A stretch of 64,000 nucleotides of DNA, taken from positions 77,722,350 through 77,786,349 of the forward strand of contig NC_135507.1 of assembly GCF_052857255.1 (NCBI RefSeq), written 5' to 3'. This DNA comes from Amblyomma americanum (taxonomy: Eukaryota; Arthropoda; Arachnida; Ixodida; Ixodidae). The first letter of the stretch is position 1. Each line of letters opens with the position of its first letter. The notes under the pieces were generated by a model. The model was not told the origin of the DNA and did not search any database. It saw only the letters and a list, made by a program, of their open reading frames with translations. The position numbers and the translations under genes were made by a program. Shown here piece by piece: positions 32,440-43,666 of this stretch.

Positions 32440-33060
32440 GTACGCCTGTATGAGAGTAGGGAAGGGAGTATACTTCGTTGGAATCTAGGCATAGGTAAAA
32501 TCCAGATGTGTACGTTAAGAGACAAGGAGGGCAATGTCATTAGAAATATGGATAGGATCGTTACTGTAGCCGAAGAGTTCTACACAAATCTATAGAGTAG
32601 CCATTTTAGTCAGAACGTTATTGATAGAGACAGTAGCGCACAGCAAAGCGACGAGGCCGGAGAAAGACAGCATTAAACGACAGGTTAGAAACGCGGAAGG
32701 TAAATATTGGACAAATTCAATGGGAAAGAAGCATGGCGGAGAGTGATATTGATACTAGAAATAGCACATCAGGAAGGAAGCAGCTAGGTCAGGATGTCTT
32801 AATTAGAATGCGCAGATATAAAAAGAAATTTAACGAAGATGACACGTTCGCTGTGTGCGGTAAATCTGTAGTAACAATCGGACACTTCATCTAAAATGTG
32901 ATGGCATCCATCTCGCTGTCGATGCTGCTAAAGTCACTCTTCCTGAGGCCCTAGGGTTCGTAGATAACAATAGTCATGCAAATAAATCTGCGGTGGAAAT
33001 TAGCAAAAAGCGATTGGAAGATTGGTGGATTAAAAGCAGAAAGGTGACATAAGCTTAAAT
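32440..33060 (+). pseudogene. RTE-like LINE fragment, plus strand (copy 1)
   Basis: A plus-strand frame reads SLRDKEGNVIRNMDRIVTVA then EEFYTNL before a stop at 32,594. This resembles the linker before the RT fingers in RTE-like LINEs (LxDKxGxxxxxxxxIxxxxxEFYxxL). The remainder to 33,060 (for example AGGAAGCAGCTAGGTCAGGA) is diverged LINE-like sequence with many stops; its identity is less sure. Confidence 0.4.
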
Positions 33061-34225
33061 GTGTAGGACGACGTATTTAAAGAAAATGGCGAATTTTAAC
33101 TTACAACAGAGTTAAATAAAAATAAAGGGGAAAAAAGCTGAGCATGGCGGCAACTGCCATCACCTCGTTTCAAAAGGGACGCTTCTACGTTAATCTCTTC
33201 ATCCAACCATCCACCCATGGCAAACGCAGGAGCCTACATGTACCCCCTTGCTTAAAACAGCCTAAAACGGGCGTCAAACACAATGGGCGGCGAGTTCTGG
33301 CCGCCATTTTGTTCCCCAACACCTGCTATGTATTGGCAGGGTAGCCGAGGCTGGAGTAAAGTCCCCCCGCGACGTTTTCTGTGGACCAGGCTCTAGGCTG
33401 GAGGACAAGCCCACAAAAGAGCACAAAGGGGATTGGGTAGATGGACTTTGGAGCATTCTGTAGAGGACCCTGTTTCCAGAAGAAAAAAAAGGAAAGCCTG
33501 AGTGCAGTGCTGAGGGGGGAATTGTATAAACACCCACGCCCATATCCAACACCCTCTAGAGAATTTGAAAAGGCCTGAGTACTGCTTCCGTGACCTCACG
33601 AAAAGAGGCCAGCAGTCGCGTTGCTGGTGGTGGAGTTTGTGGAATCGCGGCTGGGACCACCTAACATAAATAAGCATCCATTAATCAATCCATACTTTTT
33701 CTTCTACTAAACCCTATAATAAAGATCTGGCACTTTACGAGACATACACTTAGAGGCAATAGCCATTAACCAGCTTTGTAAAGGTTGTTTATAGAAACTA
33801 ATCTCAGCAACTCTGTCGCGTTCTCGTCTTTATCATTAAACGTTTATCTTTGCACATTCCTTTAAATAAATTTACCTCTATTTTAAAACCTTTCCCTTCC
33901 TTATTTCTATACCTACAATTCTATACCTACTGAGAAATGAAACACACTTCATTCGCTTAAAGGTGCGTATGCAGTTTTATTGGGGGACACATGTATTTAT
34001 TATAATTTTGCTCTCAAGACAAATATATACACTTCCGCCGTCCACCTAATTACAACATAGCAAGCAGATGTCTTCGTTTGTGGATTTCAGACTTCGATTG
34101 GGGTCGACAAAGCTGTTCTCAATGCTCATAAGTAGCTCCCCTGCTGATTTCTTGCTGTTTTGCTACAGATGTGATGGAGAAATTGGTCCCCATTTTCATT
34201 ATCGGCGTCTTTACAAAGTAAACTG
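33061..34225. other. No recognisable gene (copy 1)
   Basis: Contains a stretch (33,290-33,690) with overlapping minus-strand ORFs of 92-94 codons kept in both copies but without a motif. The final 500 bases are AT-rich. Confidence 0.3.
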
Positions 34226-34952
34226 TCATGATAAAATCAGCTTTTTCTGCAACTGCATTTTTGATGCCGGGAGCTTGGTCTTCAATAAGTGCACTAAATT
34301 AACGTTTATTTGCTTAGATAATATGCTATAATGTATCTTGCTGATTACATATTCTGTCAAGTTTATAATATTATCTACTTCCTGCTCTTTGCAAAATATT
34401 TCGACAGACTCTTCAAGCGCTTTTTTCAAACAGCAGCCTCAAGACGCGTTCGATAGAATTCGAGGACATCCCTTGAGACGCATGGCTTAGAAAGATCAGA
34501 CGGGCATTCTGGAAGCTTTGATGGGATTGTGGCTTTGTGAAAGCGGCGCAGTTGTGGTGCTCTCTGCAAGCTCGTCGATGTAGTGGCCTTCTCGAACGAG
34601 TGAAATTCGCAAACCTAGAGGGAAGTTCAATTTTGTTTAAAAAGCGGCGGTAACATAGCAAGAGAGCTCTCCCTTGAAATGCTGGATTCGCTGCTTACAA
34701 CTGAAAACAAAATCATTCTGGTTTACCGACATTTTTCTACAATGCAGCGCTGTCTATCCTAATTTTCAGAACATAGTATTATTTGGAGACGTCTCAAACA
34801 CCTTACCTTTGCGGTGACACCACGAAATTTGCTCGTGGTGTAGGCCTGCTCCAGGCGTTCTCTTCTTCACCCCGGGGAGACTTCAAAACGTGGTTTTTGG
34901 GCCCCGATTTGCAATTAATCCGGCAATTGGGCACGTAGCACTTGTTAGGCAT
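34226..34952 (-). pseudogene. THAP zinc-finger gene, minus strand (copy 1), frameshifted
   Basis: Exon 1 (34,952-34,807): MPNKCYVPNCRINCKSGPKN, with the first THAP zinc pair C5/C10, then WSRPTPRANFVVSPQ and a donor GTAAGG. Exon 2 (34,614-34,226) follows a CTCTAG acceptor and reads VCEFHSFEKATT, the second pair CxxH, then a Ser/Pro-rich linker and a helical tail ending QKKLILS. THAP domains bind DNA and occur in host regulators and P-element-like transposases. The phase left by exon 1 (two bases) does not match exon 2, which needs phase 0, and a one-base loss near 34,432 (GCTGCTGTTTG, against GCTGCTGCTTTG in copy 2) breaks the tail. THAP identity is firm; function is lost or unproven. Confidence 0.6.
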
Positions 34953-36384
34953 ATCCTGGCAGGAGGGTAATCCACATTTCGCTCCAATTAATGCAGTAGA
35001 CATCACCTCGGCCGACAAACAACCGCAAGCACAGCACAAGGTGCAGACTATGCATGCACGGTCAGCGTACAGAAAAAAAGTGCGTTCGGAAGCATGTCGC
35101 CACGTGCCACAACTTCGCTTTCCCGTAGGCAATCAAAAGAGCGTCACGTGTTTGGCGAACCGATCGCATTGTCGTCGTTGCAGTACCCCACTCCGACTTC
35201 TCGGATTAGGTGAGGTTCGCCATTGTTTACCTTCCTGGCCTCATCTGCAACACCCCCACATCGCGCATGGCTTCGAAACGTGCCGCACGGAACTTGTTTG
35301 TAGGCCTCTTTTGCGTGGAATAGCTCTTGGAAGGAAGGAAGAGCCTGCAGGCCTTAAGTTCTTTAGGCGTTGTTGCCATATCTCCCCTGTCCGCCCCCCT
35401 CCATCCCCCCCACGCTTTTGTTAGAGGGGAGGGAATTTGGAAGAAAAGGATGCTGCAGCTACGGGAGCTTGCAAGTCGGCATTGCGCCTTTTATAAGAGT
35501 AGCACAGCACAGCGCGATGTCAAAAGCTGCTGGCAGCTGACCAGCGATCAGCCCCTCTTTCTCCTGCGCCATATCCCCAGGGCACGCAAAAGTGGAAGTA
35601 CCTGTAGGCTCCCCATACAAAAGCAGCTCACCGTGCTATCTGAGGTGGGTACCAAGGTGGCACGGTTTTTACGAAAGCAGCAAAAGTGGCAACACTGAAG
35701 TTTAGGGCGCATCATCAAGGGGCACATCAAAGGATGTCCCCACTCTAAGCAAGGCGGTACATAAACGCTCCCTACAGCGTACCAGTAAGCGAGAAATTTC
35801 AAGTGGCCCTGTCCCAGCGGGATTAAGCGGTGTGCCGCCAAGGTGTGCCCGCTAGGTCTGGCAACCAGCCCACTCTTCCCAATGTTTCGGTAGGGTGGCC
35901 AGAATACTTCCGGCTGCTGTCAATTTCTCTCATTGTGACCGATTTCTATGACGCCATCATTAATCCGATTAAGTCGCATTTATTCCTTATTCTATTGCCA
36001 CCCCCTGTGATTTAACCCTAGCCATTCTAATGTAACCGGCCAGCGGAGAGAGGGTGGGAATGAGTCAAGGACAAGGTGTAAGAATAACATACTGATGTCT
36101 TGCCACTCTCTCCCCGCCGCGCGCGAGAGCGCCGCCCGCTCCCGGCCACAATATGTTCGGGTTGTGGGGGGGGGGGGGGGGTTGCCATGTAAACCGGTCG
36201 CCAACTTAGAGGGCGCTGCGAAAGGCGGGCCCACACTAAGCGGCACTGCGCACGTGTTTTTGACACATTTCTGACTTTGCGGATGCACTTTTGAATTGTA
36301 TTCAACGCGTTCTTTTATTTTGCACCAAGACCTTGTGTTTGGCTATCGTCGGCAGAGTAGCCCACAGCTGGTGAGTGCTGCACA
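34953..36384. other. Interval between head-to-head THAP frames (copy 1)
   Basis: About 1.43 kb between the two divergent THAP start codons, so it could have been a shared promoter region. It contains C-rich runs (35,395-35,415), a 16-base G run (36,166-36,181) and a 160-codon plus-strand ORF (34,942-35,424) that is also open in copy 2 but has no recognised domain. No clear TATA box. Confidence 0.4.
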
Positions 36385-36762
36385 ATGGGAAGAAAGTGCT
36401 TCGTGCCGAACTGCAATTCGGGCTACCGGACTTGTGCGCAGCGTGTGCCATCATTCAAAGCCCCTTCCGACAATGTTCGCTTGAAGAAGTGGCGCCGTGC
36501 GATTCCTAGGGCAGAGCGGACCTGCGCCAAGCACTTTGCAGGGGACGCGATATCCCGGGCATATTACGCGGAGCTCGATGGAAGAGTGCTACTTGACGCG
36601 GGAAAGAGCCCTGTGCTTTCCAGAGATGCAGTTCCTACCTTATTTCCGACCTGTCCCAAGTATCTCACGCGGCCAGAGAGACATTGAAAGCCACCTCGGG
36701 AGAGGAAACCTCCTGCGCAAGCATCCAAGCGACGTCGGCCGAAAGTCAACAACAACGGTGCG
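36385..36762 (+). pseudogene. THAP zinc-finger frame, plus strand (copy 1), deleted and truncated
   Basis: The frame starts MGRKCFVPNCNSGYRTCAQR (C5, C10). Compared with copy 2 it has lost 21 bases (seven residues, TLMPTDHV reduced to T) just before the second zinc pair CAKH, which would shorten the loop between the pairs. It shares the in-frame TGA at 36,685-36,687 with copy 2. At 36,762 homology with copy 2 stops and Penelope-like sequence begins, so the rest of the gene is missing here. Confidence 0.6.
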
Positions 36763-36861
36763 TCTTGATTGTGCGTCCGATTCGGGACCCATTCATGGTT
36801 AAAGGGTCTGAGGAAATCGTAAATTGTTTAAGATCAAACCCACCGGTGGTGTGCCTTTCAA

Positions 36862-37614
36862 TTGACGTGGTTGACATGTATTATAAGCATTCCACGGAGC
36901 GCTGCCTTGAAAGCTGTAGAAGAATGCATTGAACACTTCGGAGCTCTTAGGTTTCAAAACCAGTGTGGAATGAATGTTAACTGCTTTCTTGAATTGGTTG
37001 AATGCTACCTGTGCTCTTTGTACGTGGAATTAGAAGGCGAATTGTTTCTGCAAAAAGGAGGCATAAGTAATGGATCTTGTTTGGCACCTGTGCTGTCCGA
37101 CATTTTTTTGGCACAGGGCAATCGGAAGATATCGAGCATACTAAATACGCACAATATTTTAGCTTGCTTTAGGTACGTTGATGATTACCTGCTTTGCCTT
37201 CCCAACAGCCTAACCGACTCCATAAACGTGGAAGGTATTCTTAATGAATGGAAGAGTGTTTGCCCTAGCCTTGAGTTCACATCTGAAACCCCACAGGGCA
37301 GCCAGATTAGATTCCTAGACCTGCTGGTGACTTGCAGCGACAACCACACTTGCTGGGCTTATAAACCCAGGGCAGAAAAACGACTGTTGCGATTTGATTC
37401 TGGTCATTCTAAAATTGTTAATCGAGCTGTAGCAACTTGTGGCCTAAAACTAGCTATAAAAAAATCATGCCCCCACTCGATTAGTCACAGCATTGTTGAA
37501 CAGGTTTCCCGATTGAGGGCTTGTGGCTATCCTGAGCAGTTACTTGGCGGCATTGCAGAATGCTTACTAAGGGAAGTTATTGGGTCCGATAAGAATAAAA
37601 AAACCGAGCTATGA
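36862..37614 (+). pseudogene. PLE-1 reverse transcriptase
   Basis: Just upstream, in another frame, lies PPVVCLSIDVVDMYY, the A motif with the first catalytic aspartate. In this frame follow GGISNGSCLAPVLSDIFLAQ (B motif), CFRYVDDYLLCLP (the YVDD catalytic box at about 37,177), FTSETPQGSQIRFLDLLV and a thumb-like region HSKIVNRAVATCGL. It ends at 37,614 after a run of seven A (37,598-37,604), where a one-base change puts the endonuclease in the next frame. Confidence 0.75.
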
Positions 37615-38149
37615 AAGACGCCCCGTTGTGATGCCATACATTCACAACATCTCCCACAGAATAAGGAAGACAGCGAACAAGTACGGAGTTGAGGTGGTTT
37701 TTTCAGCTCCCAATAAGCTCATCGGAATGTGCAAAAAGGTCAACCAGAATGAAGACCACAAAAAGAAACATGGGTGCAACGTCAAACACGACATCACCAA
37801 TCGAGAGCGTGAAGAAAACGTCATTTGCAGCATTCCACTTAGCTGTCAACGAACCTACGTAGGGCAAACGGGTAGATGCCTGAACAAGAGGCTCAGAGAG
37901 CACGAAAGATTATGCGAGCAGGTAGCGAAATCAGGAAACCTGGCACCACATTGCGTACACTTCAAATGCACCCCGATGCTAAACAACACCAAGGTAATAG
38001 GCCGAGCCAGAAACAGACGAGAACGCGAAATTATCGAAGCTTTCGCAATGCACGTTGCTCCAGATAACAAATGCATCAGCTCCCCTTCGGTGATGCTAGG
38101 GAGAACCGAATTAAACTACCTCAGGAATAGCAATCTTCGGCTGTTGTAA
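37580..38149 (+). pseudogene. PLE-1 linker and GIY-YIG endonuclease
   Basis: After a linker (RRPVVMPYIHNISHRIRKTA) the frame has ENVICSIPLSCQRTYVGQTG, the GIY-YIG core (here IPL ... TYVGQTG), then RCLNKRLREHERL with the conserved arginine, a cysteine-histidine stretch (APHCVHFKC) and REREIIEAFAMH with the catalytic glutamate. The C-terminus ends RTELNYLRNSNLRLL. The domain itself is open and looks complete; it nicks target DNA during transposition. Overlaps the RT frame by 35 bases because of the frameshift. Confidence 0.75.
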
Positions 38150-38349
38150 AGGCACGTGTTGATATTTTATTATTATATATTTTTCCTTCATATCGCTCTT
38201 GTCACCGTCGTGTGCTCTTCCCTCTTCTGTGTATGACTTGACGTTAATATGTGTATATAGGCATGCTCCGTCAGATAATAAACAGTTGTTAGAAAGCGCT
38301 TGTCTTGTGTGTTCGTCCGTTTCCGTATTTTGTTAGCGCTCACCAATAC

Positions 38350-38416
38350 CTTCAAGGAACAGTGGAAAGCCGAGAGAAGAGGTCAGAGCCAAGAGTGTGA
38401 GAAGGGCAAGAGCCAT
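38350..38416 (-). CDS. Putative first exon encoding a signal peptide
   Basis: On the minus strand, ATG at 38,416 (context CCGCCATTATGG) opens 22 codons, MALALLTLLALTSSLGFPLF followed by LE, a textbook signal peptide. The exon ends with CTTGAAG and a GTATTG donor at 38,349, phase 1, usual for signal-peptide exons. Upstream on the same strand is TATAGT at about 38,520, which could act as a TATA box. The next exon would lie at lower coordinates, but eight bases past the donor begins the tail of PLE-1, so the gene may be interrupted in intron 1. No family can be named from this exon alone. Confidence 0.45.
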
Positions 38417-38429
38417 AATGGCGGTGGTA

Positions 38430-41400
38430 ACAGGTAGAGGATAGCCGAAAGTCGAAGAGAGGGCGAGAGTACATACATGCTTATCGCTGGTGACTCCAAC
38501 CTGAGACGCAGCGCTCCGACTATACTGGAGGGGGTAAGGGAGATTGGCGACTGGCAGTCGGGGTTTTCTCGGAGAGGACAATGAACGCGGTGCTACGAGA
38601 GTCAAAAATGCGCTCTTTTCACAAGATTATGTGCTCTTGGAGGAATTAGGGAAAACTCGTTTGTTACTCGGAAAACTCGTTCAAAGCAAACGCATGGAAG
38701 CAACGCAGGCGAGACCCGGTTCCAAGAGATCAGTACTCCGCCTTCCAAGTGCTACGTGCTTGCTTGACAGGTGTTGTCATCTGTCGTTTGAGAAGGTGGT
38801 GGCTTTATTTCAACCAGTGGAGAGGCGAGCATGAGCTGACCGGCCGTCTGAAAGAGAATGTTGCAAGGCGTCAGCTGGTATAAAGACCTATTCACACGAC
38901 GGACGGTTGGTCGGCGGACTGCGCATCAGGTGTTCACACGTCTCTACACATTGATCTGCCGTCCGATTCTGGCCAGCGGACACGGCGCAGCTGAAAAACA
39001 GACGACGCAGTTGGTGAACAAAAGGTGCCGCAACGCTGGGAAGCAGGAAAGTTAAGAAGGCGAACTTTTGTCCGCACCTTGCCAACCCCATCTCTCCGAT
39101 ATCGCCCCTCCACATCTCTGCATGTCAGTTCCGAACAATGAACTAACTACAGTCACATACAACAAAAGATTCAGTTAGCAAATGTCCCCTCAAAGGAGGC
39201 CTCTAGCGGATGGCGTCTCCTGATTCTCCACCTTTCCCCCTGATCGGTCACCTTTGGCTGGCTATCGTGAAATCGCAGGGGCAGCAGTAGAATCGGGGAA
39301 ATAGGGCTTACTCGGATTAACCGCGGTTTCATAGAAATCGGTCACAATGAAAGAGACATTATTAGCACTAGCCACCCTTTCGAAACATTGGGAAGAGAAA
39401 CGTTGGCTTGACCTGCACTACACAGCCATAGCGCGATCCAGTGCTGAAAAATACTTAGTGCATCTCTTTTCAGTCAAGAAAGAGCCCAATAAAGAGGGCA
39501 ATTTTTCTCTCAAGTGGGCTTCCTGAAGAATTCGTTTTTAAGCTTAAATTTCACTTGGGGACTTCTTTTCCTTGCGGGCGCTTCCTCAGGGGACTTTTTT
39601 TCGCGGGACGTATTTTCAGGGGACGAATCATCCGGGCACATTTTTTCCTAAACCCAGATGCCAGACCCAGTGCCCACAGCTTTCAGCCCGCCACTGGACC
39701 CCGCTGGGAAGAGCCTACTTGACAGGTTAGTGCATAGAGTAGGCTTTTTCCGTGTATTTGAACGAGATGACACCCATTTTAGTGGAGGTGGGGGCGCAGT
39801 GATTGACAGGGGCCGGGTGGGCCGTGCAGTAGCTTTATTTATGGGGTCGATGAGAACTGCGGCCTTGAGATTACGCATCAGCGAAGTAGGAAATGCAATA
39901 ACGAAGGTCGGGGCCAAAAAAAAATGGCCACTAAGAACATCAGGAACGAAATATATAAATAAATTTACCACAGGATCAGTTGCGCAAACATGCATAAGGG
40001 AGAGGAAGAGCGAAACAGTAAAAAATGGGTCAGCATTTAAAGGAACGTGAAATAAGTGTATATGCTTTATTTGAGAATCAGGGATGTAGACGACCCAGTG
40101 TTTATCGATGGCTATACAATTTAGAGTAGTGCAAAAGGTTAACAGTGGAGTGAAGGGGTGAGGCTCGGGTAAGTTGATACGTCGAAAAACAGCAAGGCAA
40201 GGAATAGAATAAAATTGCGAGGAACGTGCCTGGGTAACGGCAGCGATCGGCGGGAAAAGGCCATGGCAATCGGGAGCTTATTTATGGACGGCGGACAATT
40301 GCAGGCAAGAAAAGGATCTCGTTAAATGTCTCGACGAAGGCATAGAACAGTTGAGAGATGATGTCGAGATGACTCTTTCCGGGAAGAATGAATGGGATCA
40401 TCAAATATCTCGACGACGGCACAAATGCTAACGGGAACTTAATGATATAACACTGTGAGGAGGTTATTGCAAATAGCGGACCTCAATTGAAGGAAAAATC
40501 GCATGCGGTCTTGGAACGCAGCCCACCATGCACTGACTGCGAATTTTGCAGGCAGTCGGTAGCACTCAATTATAGTGTACGTTGTTTTTTCCCTAATTAC
40601 ATCCGGACTTGCACTAATTACACTCTAATTCCGCACTGCTGTCGCGATGCCTGATCAACAGGCGTCAACAAAACCGACTGCGCGGGGACGGAGACTTCGG
40701 GCACTGGGACGCCAGTATCGTCCGAGGGCGACGGCGGTGATCGAGGACAGCTCTCGCATACTTTAGCGCTCATGTCCGGCAGCGGCTGCACTACCCTGGC
40801 GTCCTTAGTGGAACATTGTAACGCTTCACACACACGAGCAATTTGAGTAACTGCGGTCGCCCACTAAGTACTAATCACAGCTGCAGCTGTTTCAGCTGTT
40901 AGCGAGGACAGGGGTTCTGTCCTGCCAAAAGGCGTTTCGCAACTGCTCATTTTGCCGTTACCGCTCACGACTAGACATTTGAAGCCACAGAAACCGATGC
41001 AGAAGGACCCTCGTTCGATTGTTTGATGGGTGGGTGGCTGTTCCAAGATCGCCTTTTATGCTTTGTTGACATCTTCCAAAAACACATATATACGCCGTGG
41101 AAAACGTTGGGGAATAACAAAATGTATTAGGCCACTTCGAACCTTTTAACACATTCTAAGCAGTTAACTGGACCTTCTGCTTTTTGTTTTGTTGAAGCTT
41201 GGCCTGCACTCCATCGTTTTAGCCCATGAATTCGTGTTCATAAAAACGTGATAAAAACGAGAATGTAGAGTGACGAGCTATGCGTGGAGCTCCACTGATT
41301 CGCCGTCTTGCCCAATGTGGATGGATGGAAGATAGCAGTGTCCCCTCTGAAACGGGGTGGTAGCAGTTGCCACCATGCTCGGCTTTTTGTTTTTGCGTGG

Positions 41401-42655
41401 TAATTTTTTAAACGGTGTAATAAACTGGTCTGTAAATTCACCATTTCCTTCAAATACAAATCCTAATCCTGTTCTTCCAACCTAAGAATAGCTTTTTGCT
41501 ATCTTCATAACGCACATTCACTGACATGACCGTTGCCTCCTATAAACCCTAGGGCCTCTGAAAGAGTGACTGTGTCTTCATCGAAGTCCCCACGATAGCG
41601 CCACATTCTTGTATCACATCTTCAATTCTTTTTAATGATGTACCGAACTTTGCTCACGTGTCATCTTGTTGGCTGAATTTACTTTTGTATCTTTGCGTTC
41701 TGAGGCACCCTGATCTAGCTGTAAAGTGTAGGGCACTGGCTCTTGAGCAATCAAAGAAATGTATTCCTTAAAGATCTCCTTTTCCAACTTCTATACAGTT
41801 CTACATTCTTTTTTATGCCTTTGAACTGATCCTGTTTGAACCATCTACGTTTTCTAAGAGTCGTTTAAAGCTCTTCATTTTTCCCTCGTTGCTTCCTGCA
41901 TATGTGCTGTCGAAGTGAACAAAGGTGGGAAACTTCAGGGCGCTTGGCAGCGTTCCGGCAAGTGGACTTTGTCCGAAAAAAGTCTTTATCATTGGCGGTG
42001 CTTAAAAAGGGTCCTCCCTCCAAAAAGGAAGGCCCGCTCATGGAGAGGAGGGTTTGAAGTGGGAATGGTGTTAGGATGGAGAGGGTGAATCTTGAACAGG
42101 CATGATGGCTGTTAAAGTTCATGAACCGGTTAACCGGCAGAACTGAAAGGAAACAGACCAAGACAGCAGAAAGGAATCCGTGTGTGTGCAGCGTGGAGAG
42201 ATAGCCAGCTTGGCCTTGAAAGGGTGTGTCCAGCTGCCACAGGTGTTTTGGTATGACTGGCTGCATTTACCTGAAAAACTCCGATGAGGGATTAGTCACC
42301 ATGGTGGAACGAAATACCGAAAAAAAAGCGTATAATAAAGGGAAAAGAGAAAGCATGGAGGCGAATTCAGAGAAGGCTTGACAAGAAATGTGTTTGGGGT
42401 GGAAAAGAATGCGAAGACGCGTTCTTTAGAAATGGGGTCAAAACAATCAGGGCACAATCTAAAGATAAAATTGACCAATGGCAAAACGAAAAAATTGAAT
42501 AAATATTCCCGTAAACGAAGGGATCAATGTGATCCTCAAAGCTCTAACTCAAACTCCACAACCACATAAAACTGACGTGTATATCTCGCCGTTTTAATTG
42601 CTACTCACGCTCAACTAATTTGAGTTCGACTGTTCTTATTACTTTCAAGTATTTG
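38430..42655. other. Spacer between duplication copies, mostly unrecognised
   Basis: Single-copy within the window. ORFs of 60-133 codons occur on both strands (for example 38,544-38,834, 39,648-40,050, 40,618-40,833, 41,865-42,266) without motifs. The minus frame at 40,833-40,618 is Ser/Pro/Val-rich with several cysteines. No SINE was recognised here, unlike most of the window. Confidence 0.35.
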
Positions 42656-43666
42656 GAATAAGTATGGGCACTATCTACGCATCGAATTATGCAAATAATT
42701 TTATTGAGCTACTGGAGTCTAAACATCTAAGTTCATTCTCAACAACACCGCTCATACACCTGCGTTACATAGACGACATTTTTGTATCATATAGGAACAC
42801 GGATCTGAGACCAAAAAGCATTCGTCTCACAACTTAATTCGCTCCACTCTGGCGTTAAATCTGCCATTCATTATTGTACAACGCAAGTCAATTTTCTCGA
42901 CACTACCGTCCATTTATAAAAAAGGCAGCTGAAAGCCACACTCTACAGCCCCACAGCAATAGTTGGATTTCACTGACCATCATCGAAGACATTGTAAGCA
43001 AGGCATATTTTTAGGATAAGCAACGCGCCTGAGAGGAATATGCACTTACGACGACCACTTTAAACACCTTCCATCACTAAAAGCACCCTAATTGATAGGA
43101 AACATCCTCAGAACACCTTTATTAATGGTTTTCAACGAGCGACAACTCTAAAACGAGTCAAGGTGCTTAAGAATACGAACAAAAGCTAACAGTGAGCGGC
43201 CTCCTGCAGTTATAACAAACTGTTCGAACGCCCTTCTTAACATGAACAACATTCTGTGGAAATGCAAACCTATTATGACTGGCAATGATCGTCTCACCAA
43301 AAATAATTCCCGACGCACCACAAGCCTGAAAGACATAGTACACTCTGGCTTGATAAGGAACCCCCTCCGACAGTTGCTGCATACTCTCGACCAAGAGGCA
43401 AGACATGCAAGCATTTACATGGCGAAAATACATTTAGGAGCCCGACAAGCGACTTCTGCTTCGGCATAAAGAATAGCTTTAACTGCGCGTCGTCTGATAT
43501 CTGCATGGTTGAATGGTTCTACTGTCAGGAGCAATATATCAGAAAAACCGAGCAATCAATGAACGCCAGACTAACCGGTCATCGAGCTGACACAGCAGTG
43601 AAGCTACAGAGGGCAATGGAGGAACATTATAATCAGCATTATAATCAACATTATAATCAACATTAT
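42656..43666 (+). pseudogene. Penelope-like element fragment of a second family (PLE-2)
   Basis: The plus strand reads MGTIYASNYANNFIELLESK, then TPLIHLRYIDDIFVSYRN (YIDD catalytic box at about 42,764), then a CTTQVNFLDTTVH block. Further on are NILWKCKPIMT, RTTSLKDIVHSGLI and a GIY-YIG-like end with WFYCQEQYIRKTEQSMNARL and TGHRADTAV. Many frameshifts separate them. Motif sequences differ from PLE-1, so it is another family. It ends in a short tandem (CATTATAATCAA-like units, 43,625-43,666), exactly where copy 2 of the duplication begins. Confidence 0.7.

Larger units (their letters stand above)
22617..36762 (+). repeat. Direct duplication, copy 1 (about 14.1 kb)
   Basis: Homology to copy 2 starts at AAAGAGCAAGATCAATGAAT (22,617 and 43,667) and ends at AACAACGGTGCG (36,762 and 62,917). 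The sequence is collinear with only scattered substitutions and small indels. Copy 1 is 14,146 bases; copy 2 minus its Gypsy insertion and target duplication is 14,132. The left breakpoint lies inside LINE-B, which continues on the left of copy 1 but not of copy 2. Differences include an extra 78-base tandem unit at 28,484 and a 21-base deletion in the THAP frame at 36,520. Confidence 0.9.
36763..38340 (+). mobile_element. Penelope-like element, 5' truncated (PLE-1)
   Basis: Begins exactly at the duplication breakpoint. It holds a Penelope-type reverse transcriptase followed by a GIY-YIG endonuclease and a 190-base tail ending TTGTTAGCGCT at 38,340. Single-ORF RT plus C-terminal GIY-YIG is the defining layout of Penelope-like elements. 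Here the two domains are in different frames, and a further frameshift lies near 36,880-36,890. The RT fingers and N-terminus are missing. Confidence 0.75.

Noticed and set aside
36763..38340. Hammerhead ribozyme in PLE-1, known from some Penelope-like elements
   Set aside because: I saw no CTGATGA ... GAAA arrangement in the element; its 5' end is missing, so absence is not conclusive.
38544..38834. 96-codon plus-strand ORF
   Set aside because: No motif; it overlaps the 5' region of the minus-strand signal-peptide exon, which has better support.
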